Shown: one piece after another, positions 57,225 through 64,000 of the stretch
Layout of the letters: each line of letters begins with the position of its first letter
Numbering within the stretch: the stretch's first letter is position 1
DNA from: Xiphophorus maculatus
Lineage: Eukaryota > Chordata > Actinopteri > Cyprinodontiformes > Poeciliidae
Assembly: GCF_002775205.1 (NCBI RefSeq)
Contig: NC_036448.1
Span: 4,056,572-4,120,571 of the forward strand
Length of the DNA: 64,000 nt
Reading direction: 5' to 3'
Made by a program: the position numbers and the translations under genes
Notes under the pieces: generated by a model
Told to the model about the DNA's origin: nothing
The model's input: the letters and a program-made list of their open reading frames with translations, nothing else
Database searches by the model: none

Positions 57225-58315
57225 GAAAAAAGCCAGGCTGAAACTCTGGCTCCAACACCTTTTTATTTTTCAAAAGAAACTAAATTCCCCCACAAACATG
57301 TTCCTTTTTAACATAGGTTTTGAACTTTCTGTCCCAGTCTGAAATTATCACCATGAAAATTTCATAGTGATAAGAAAAAAATCACTATGAAAAAGAAAAT
57401 AAATAAATAAAAACACAGCAAAATGTGCACACAGAAATGATTAAAGGGGGTATATTATGCGTTTTCCAGCCACATAGTATCGTTTTATAACACAATCCAG
57501 TAACTACTGTATATTCAGTTGTTATAAAAATGTTGCATATGCCAAACATAACTTAAATTACAAAATCAAATTTCTTCTAATGCCTTGAAATTGGGCCTTT
57601 GTCCCTTTGTCCTGCTCGTTCTGACGCGCCGCCTTCAGCATGTCATCACATCAACATTCCTCTATTAAGCGTTTAGAAATGTTCATCTGAGCTTTAAACT
57701 CAGAAACAGTTCATATCATGAGCTCCAGAGATGAACAGTTCCACCAGGTGTTTGCTACTTGCTGCTGGCTGCCAGAAGGAGCTGACTCTGAGAGTCGTGG
57801 GGGAGTTGGGAGCCGTTCTGTAAGATGGAAGCTCTGCTTGGAAACTGCAGCTCTGAGGAGGAGCTTCGTCCTCGAAGGCGGGGCTAGGTCCTACCAGGCG
57901 TTTTCCACAGCTGAATGGAGATTAAAGGATTTCTCAAACATGCACGAAAGAATCAAAGCAACACTCCAGGTATGTTTCTGATGAGGGAACTTAACACGTA
58001 AGGCTCTAAAGTCAATTTTTGCCGTTTGCACTATTAGAGCAGGCGGTTAAAAATAGGCAGTTTTAAAAGGAAATCTCAGGGATGATTTCCCTGAGATTTC
58101 CTAAAATGATTTCCACGAATTTTATTTGTGGTAAAATTTGTATTTGTAAAAACAAACAAAAAAACAAAACAAAGAAAATTTCATAGTGATAATTTCAGAC
58201 TGGGACAGAAAGTTCAAAACCTATGTTAAAAAGGAACATGTTTGTGGGGGAATTTAGTTTCTTTTGAAAAATAAAAAGCTGTTGGAGCCAGAGCTTCAGC
58301 CCGGCTCTTTCTGTT
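57225..58315. mobile_element. ~1.1-kb inverted-repeat (foldback) element enclosing a repeat copy
   Basis: The left arm (57225-57372) and right arm (58172-58315) are near-perfect reverse complements. For example GGCTCCAACA, AAACTAAATTCCCCCACAAA, CATGTTCCTTTTTAACATAG and GTCCCAGTCTGAAATTATCA each reappear inverted. The ~0.8 kb between them holds copy 4 of the TTAA family. No ORF suggests a transposase. Confidence 0.85.
57440..58025 (+). mobile_element. TTAA-associated repeat family, copy 4 (inside the inverted repeat)
   Basis: It starts TTAAAGGGGGTATATTATGC at 57443, then CAGCCACATAGTATCG, GCCTTGAAATTGGGCC, CCACCAGGTGTTTGCTACTT, GGATTTCTCAAACATGC and TTTCTGATGAGGGAA. Confidence 0.8.
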
Positions 58316-59944
58316 CTTATTTTTATGGTTCTCTCAGGAGTGAAACAGGTTTACATTTTTACCTTTAATAATACTAAAAAACCTGAAAAAACAAACAAAG
58401 AAAAACAAATATATATGACCCAATTTTAACCTACACTTTTCTGCACCATTTAGACACAGAAAAGACATTTTGATCACTGTGGTAAAGTAGCGTAAAATTA
58501 GTAAAAGTCTCATCAATTTAAGTAATGGTTATTTTATTAATCGAGGCTGCCTTTCTATTAGTAGCTCAGAGGAAATGTTTTAAATATTCTAACCTCAGCA
58601 CAGCTTTCATTTAAAGATGGCAGACGTCTGCTTTGCCTTTAGCTCTTCTCAGAACAGCCAGAAGCTTCAGTCTTAGAGGAAAAACTCATCTGGAGTTTTC
58701 AATTACACAAAGATGCCGTTGGGAGATCTCTACCACCGGTACTGTCCCTTTAAGTTTAAGAGGAGCTGTTCTTCAGTTGTGACTTGTTTGACAGGGAAAC
58801 GTTCGGATCCACGTTTGCTAATGCTAGCAGGCAATTAGAGGAAATCACGACCCCCTGCGCCACCCACACCTTCACCCTGCCGAAGCCCAGCGCGTGCGCT
58901 GCCGTCTTCCAGGGGGGTGAATAAATAATGTGAATTTTGAGATATTCCGCACAGATTTCGAGGAGATTGACACCAACATGCTCTGCGAAGGACTTCCACC
59001 GTGTGAAGGCTACTAGAAACCTGAGCGCAAATGAGGCGAAACCCCGATGCTGTCCACACATAATCTCGGTGTGTTGGAAATATGCAGATGTTCTGCACGT
59101 CTGGGTTGATACTTACTTCCATTTGCGGGAAACATGGCTCGCCCCATCCGTATACAGCAACATAAATAATTCCACACTAGAGTGGTTAGAGCTGATATGG
59201 GTCATTAATTTTTCAGTGATTTAGTGCAGGGAGCTACATGCAACCAGTGTTTCCCACTGGCTTAATATGTGCACATTACAGCTCTATTTGTCCTGTTTAT
59301 GCGCTCATTCAAAGCAATTAATGTCATTTATGGCTTCATTAACACAGATTTTACAGGAAAGTCTTTTTATTTGATGTTGTCCACATACAGTATGTACATT
59401 TGACAGCAGTCGAATACCAAAGGAGATCAAGTAATACATAAATTATATTAGATGGCAACTGAAAATCAGCAATCTTAATGTGACATAATATTAGTATTCA
59501 GAGAAGACACGGTGTGTGTGAGAAGGGAATCCGATCACGACAAGCAGACATGTATGATCTAATCGAATGTTAAGACAACAGTTGGGTGCTTTGCAGTCAA
59601 TAAGACCTCAGGCTTTCACTGCTTGTTATTCACATGGGAGGGGTCGACGGTGCAAGAGGCGCAAATCATCAGTTTTAATGAAAACTTAAGCATAACAGTA
59701 TGAATCTGTAACACACCGCGGCTGTGCAGAGGGGGGGCAAAGTGTTGAATGTGCCTCAACAAGCACTTGAACTGCCTCCCTTCCTCAAATGTTTCCACTT
59801 TCCTTCAAGTCTTCGGAAGGTTTCAGAAAGTCTTAAAGAAAATCCTCACCGAAGGCTGCTGTCATTCAGTGCATCACAATGGCAATCGCATCCACGAAGC
59901 AACCAGCGGAGCAATCCCCTTTCTGGGCTCAGTATATTTTAGCC
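58316..59944. other. intergenic, nothing recognised
   Basis: ORFs near 58.76-59.22 kb on both strands lack recognisable motifs and overlap each other. Confidence 0.3.
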
Positions 59945-60168
59945 CAGGGGTGGGCACTCCTGGTCCTCGAGGGCCGGTGTCCTGCAACTTTTAGATGCAT
60001 CTCTACTTCAACACACCTGAGTCAAATAATGAGGTCGTTAACAGGACTCTGGAGAACTTGACTGCACTTAGGAGGAGATTCAGCTGTTGGATTCAGGTGT
60101 GTTGGACCAGGGAGACATCTAAGAGTTGCAGGACACCGGCCCTCGAGGACCGGGAGTGCCCACCCCTG
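59945..60168. mobile_element. 224-bp palindromic hAT-type MITE, copy 2 (opposite orientation)
   Basis: Ends CAGGGGTGGGCACTCCTGGT and its inverse are flanked by a perfect 8-bp duplication TTTTAGCC (59937-59944 and 60169-60176). The interior is the reverse complement of copy 1 at 25954-26177. Confidence 0.93.
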
Positions 60169-60176
60169 TTTTAGCC

Positions 60177-61310
60177 GATGGAGCAGAAAAATGTTACCGC
60201 TGCTAAATAACCTCCCAGGATGGATTCGGGCTGTTGGTTGCCAAGTGAATAATCAGAATACATGCGTCCACATTTCTGGTAATATTGCCCTTTCGTTTTC
60301 AAGGCAAGTGTGAAACAACAGCATTGCTAACACGCTCGTGTCTGCACGAAGTTACCCCTAGCTTAGCGGAAAACACCGTGGGAAAGCAAAAAAAAAAAAA
60401 AAAAATTAAAAATACAGCTGTCTGTGCTGGCTTTAAGTTGCTAGGAAACAAATGGGTAGCAAACATCCAAAAGCATGGCAAGTTTCAAAAAAGCCCATTA
60501 CTTCAATTAATCATTTGGCTGAAATTGCACAAGTCACAATCTCCAACTAATGACTTCCTTCATAAAGTTGGAATTCCATCATGAAAGGTCAGACGTTTCT
60601 CACACAATCTGGCCTGAAAATTCAATATGGCAGCCATGCTATGCTAACGTTTGTTTCATAAAGTTAATAAATTAATTCTAATTAATAAAACCAGAGCAAT
60701 GTACAAGCTCTGGTTGCTACGGTGTTTGGACGGATAAACATCAGAGGAATATCATCATTATTAGCCTGGGAGGCTAATAGCTATTAGCATGGCCATGTAG
60801 CACAACAGAAGCAAACCATAGTGGTTTTTATAAACCGACTGGAACCCAATAAGGTTCAGAGATGATTATTAATACAGATCCAGGCTCTAACTTCTGAGGC
60901 AAATAAAAAATGAAACATAAACCGTCAGGAAAATAGAGCTAGGTAAATGAAAATAGAAATAGTTTCTGTCCTTCCCTTCTAGCAGTTCCTAAGGTAAAAT
61001 GAGAGAACCACGGGATAAAATTTACCAAGCTGAAACGAGGATAGAAATCTTACAAAAACTAATGGAAGGAAATGTTTCCCAAATTGTACATTTAAATTAC
61101 TATTAATGTCAATTCACTGTGGTGCTGTGTCTGAGAAGTCATCCATCGGGAAATCTGTGGTTACACAAAAATATTGCACTCTACATATCAGAACCTGTGG
61201 GGCCTAAATTAAGACACCGCATCGTGTCTCAACAGTTGTGTTGCAAATCAGAGACGGTCCCCCGGATGATGATGGCGAATCCATTCCACGCAGCTGCGCA
61301 GCATTTGCGA
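60177..61310. other. rgs18 downstream region
   Basis: Contains an A-tract (60388-60405). No gene and no clear AATAAA on the minus strand were found. Confidence 0.3.
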
Positions 61311-63279
61311 TTACCAAGCCGAGGGCTCGGTTTTGGCTTCCCCGCGCTCGTTAAACACGCAGGAGCGTGACCTTCTGCGGAACATGGTGGCTCCGGGGCC
61401 CTTCCTCCGAGTGATGCGCATGTAAATGTCAGAGTGCAGGAACCTTGGGTAGGAGTCCTTTTTCATCAGGCTGAAGACTTTCGTCTGGGCTGCGTCGAAG
61501 CAGCCCCGCATTGGGTGCTCCATGTTTTTCTGGATGGCCATCTTTGTGTTGTAGTCGATGTTGACCTGAGTTAAAGCAAAGGCAAATATCAAGTATGACC
61601 AGTTAGAACAGGAGACGCGGCTTGTAGGTGGTGCATTAAACACAAATATCCAACACGATTTTAGCTTTGCTGGTCAAGATTTAGAGTAGCCTGCAAAACA
61701 AATCGAGTGCCCTCGAACTTACCAGGTTTTGTCACATTATAACCTCAAGCTTCCTATTTTATGGGCTAGGCCAACAAAAAGTAATGCATATTTGAGAGGT
61801 TTCACAATAAAATTTGTCAAAGCGGGCATATATCTGTATCCAACCAATCAGATTTTTACTGTAATTACAGCTGCGGGTCTTTTGGACTCACTACCAGCCT
61901 TCCATGCCTAGAGTCTGAAATTTGTTCACATTTTTTTGCTAACTGGCTTAAACTCAGTGAGTGAAGATCTGTTTTCTGGTTCCGCCGCAGATTCTCAGAC
62001 TTGATTCAGAACCGGGACGTTTGATTCGGCCATTCCTAACGGTGGGGTTGGTGCGTTTCATTGCAGGTGTGAAGTCTTTGCTTAAAGGCCAGACAGACCC
62101 ATTCAGGTCCGAACTGACCAGTGAAGATTGCTTCATGTGTTCGCTGCGTCTCCTACTCAGATTGGTGCAAACCGCAAACTTCTTATGGCTTCCTTACTCC
62201 CACCGTACCACAGAGACCATATTACATATATTATATTTTTTAAATGAAAAATCTGCAGTGTACCAACGATTATCGCCAGATTAGTGAATTACTGAAAGAA
62301 TCATTAGCTGCAGCCCTACTATTAATTATTATTGAGGAGAAAGTTATTTCTGTGACTCACAATTTGGAATATGCCAACAGATAAAGGGCTGAGAAAGGTT
62401 CCCCAAAGACAGACGGGGAAAGTCCCACATTTGCTCGAGGAAGCGCGTTAGTACATTTTTATGACTTTAGAAATGCCCTTTGTGAAATGCGCTCGCCATA
62501 TCTTGCATTATTATCCTACACGCTGGTGTAGAACTTTATCTCTTCTGCAAACAGAACAGTCCACAACAGGAACTACAATGGTCACAAGCTGCCATGCTAA
62601 AAAAGAAGAAGAAGAAGCAAAAAAAAAAAGCCTTTCACCCTCGTAAATGTGCTTTTGTTCTAGACTGAAAGTGTGTGGGAGATGCTCTCTTTAGCTTTGC
62701 ACAGACAGTTCAAAACCTCAAACCAGACTCCTCAGCAAGCCTGAACTGCTGCAGGCTTTGAACGGCGCATCAGATGGTGGTCGCATCATCAAGCGCAAAT
62801 TGTCTGGAAGCCGCAACCGTCTCACACTCAGAAATAACTCAACCCGCTTTTTGCAGCATGCATGCACATGACCTCAGCAAACTGCTGCACCTAATGATTG
62901 TTCACAAAGGTCAGCTCGCCACAGGCTCATAACTATGGAGTGTGTTAGTCCTCGCCCACGGTTATTTTTCTGACGGTGACATCAATATTTCATCTCAAAC
63001 AGTCCTCAGTGACAGATAAGCTAAGAAAACGCTAAATGTCACTGGAGCATTCAGAGCTCTGCGCCATTAAATCTGTGCAGTTCTAGAGAACATAAAGATG
63101 CCACCACCGTACCTCTTTAGGAGCCTCCGATTCAATATAAACAGTATAAATATATTTGGCTTTGGACAGCAGCTTGGTTTCTGAATCGATGGTCTTGTAT
63201 TCTTCGCAGGCCAACCAGAACTCGATGTTTTCCTCGCTGAACTCTGTCCGGAGGAACTGAGAGAAGGTTTCCACCCCAT
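61311..63279 (-). CDS. rgs18: RGS18, 3' part (last two coding exons; 5' end outside window)
   Basis: Exons 63279-63113 (167 nt) and 61565-61311 (255 nt, stop TAA) are in phase. The first encodes GVETFSQFLRTEFSEENIEF, FWLACEEYKTIDSETKLL and IESEAPKE. The second encodes VNIDYNTKMAIQKNM, GCFDAAQTKVFSLMKKD, YPRFLHSDIY and a basic tail with RRRSRSCVFNE ending in Trp. That RRRSRS....NE...W tail after the box is the RGS18 signature, and the gene is the outermost member of the cluster, as in mammals. Catalytic Glu-Asn, Asn (AIQKN) and Asp (KDSYPRF) are conserved, so it should act as a Gi/Gq GAP. In mammals it is restricted to platelets and blood cells. The 62-nt and earlier exons are not found before position 64000. 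Confidence 0.93.
61720..62290. mobile_element. DNA-transposon remnant in rgs18 intron
   Basis: CCAGGTTTTGTCACATTATA, TTTACTGTAATTACAGCTGC, AAATTTGTTCACATTTTTTT and AAGTCTTTGCTTAAAGGCCA recall the dispersed remnant family also seen at 9.2-9.5 kb. No reading frame survives. Confidence 0.45.
62291..63112. other. remainder of rgs18 last intron
   Basis: No further exon or repeat recognised. Confidence 0.3.
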
Positions 63280-63879
63280 CTGAACAAAAACAGAATCACA
63301 AACTGTTGGAACAGCATGTGGTAAAAGGAGAGATACATACAGAGACTGTCGATCAACTTTTCTATAGTGTGGAGGGAATTCTGTCAAATACTGCATCCGT
63401 CATTTTATCATATTAGTGTGTTAGCATGGCAGAAAGTCCAAACTTCCCAACTCTGACTAAAAGAGATCAGTGTCACTTCCTGTTTAAAAATGACCTCTTT
63501 GGCCAACAATGAACTCTTCGGTGTTCACAGCTTTCTGTAAGCTAAAGATACTGGTGTAAGAGAACATGGCCTGTTCTGTGAACAATAGAAATGACACCAC
63601 TTGGACCCAAATAGCCACTTTCTCGTAATCCTGAGTAGATTCTGATGTGAATGCTGGTGGATTCTTTAATTTGTTCTCTCCGAATTTTAACCCTTAACGT
63701 GTTTTTTCCCCCATTCTGATTTAAAGTAAGTTTGAATAAGACCAATTAAATCACCAATAAAATAACCTTCCCCCGTTACATCTGAGAATCAAACGTTCTA
63801 TGAAACTTTAAAGTCTTTAAATCTGGTGTATGTGACTTTTATTCATTAAAAAAAAAAAAAAAATACCATTCCAAAAATA

Positions 63880-64000
63880 ATGACACTTTTAATGCAAAGT
63901 TGTACTATAAGTTGCATTAAAAGTCCATAAAGTGTCAACTTTGGATTAAAATTGTCATTATTTACGGAATGACACTTCAGGACAACAGTCATAAACATTC
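63880..64000 (-). repeat. dispersed TGACACTT-rich repeat, copy 2 (cut by window end)
   Basis: AATGACACTTTTAATGCAAA, CATAAAGTGTCAACTTTG, TCATTATTTACGGAATGACA and GTCATAAACATTC match the family at 15.8-16.0 kb. The window ends inside it. Confidence 0.6.

Noticed and set aside
63280-64000. 62-nt exon of rgs18
   Set aside because: No frame with the expected Trp/Leu pattern and donor; it must lie beyond the window.

Overview
This is a vertebrate, almost certainly teleost fish, nuclear window. It is AT-rich, its genes are split by GT-AG introns, and it is full of fish-type mobile elements: hAT, Tc1, L2-type LINEs, tRNA-derived SINEs and palindromic MITEs. A percomorph, perhaps a cyprinodontiform, is my guess from repeat flavour only. 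All recognised genes lie on the minus strand. I rebuilt their exons by hand from splice sites, reading phase and family homology.

Layout from right to left, the direction of transcription. 61.3-63.3 kb: last two coding exons of rgs18, whose 5' part lies beyond the window. 45.4-46.7 kb: a complete three-exon rgs21. 27.5-28.5 kb: a complete five-exon rgs13-like gene with a TATA box. 10.3-13.2 kb: a complete four-exon, divergent rgs2-like gene. 1.1-8.5 kb: a complete ro60 (trove2), eight coding exons plus a probable 5'UTR exon. The order matches the mammalian block RGS18-RGS21-RGS1-RGS13-RGS2-(UCHL5)-RO60. No separate rgs1, and no uchl5 exon next to ro60, could be found.

The RGS proteins are R4-family GTPase activators that shorten G-protein signalling. 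The cluster looks like an ancient tandem array with a conserved 62 + 167 nt exon pair. Ro60 is the ring-shaped RNA-binding protein that holds misfolded small RNAs and Y RNAs. It is linked to the RGS genes by position, not by known function.

The 14-17 kb gaps between genes hold transposon remnants and apparently unique AT-rich DNA. Best supported are two 224-bp palindromic hAT MITEs with perfect 8-bp target duplications, a 1.52-kb internally deleted hAT element with a relic BED-finger exon and a perfect 8-bp duplication, and a 587-bp hAT element in the first ro60 intron. There are also four copies of one ~0.5-kb family, an inverted repeat enclosing one of them, and a ~340-bp tandem duplication. 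The most interesting protein-level observations are a degenerate metal-binding (MIDAS) site in Ro60, and an RGS2-like protein that keeps most RGS2 selectivity positions but has lost the long N-terminus and a catalytic Asn.
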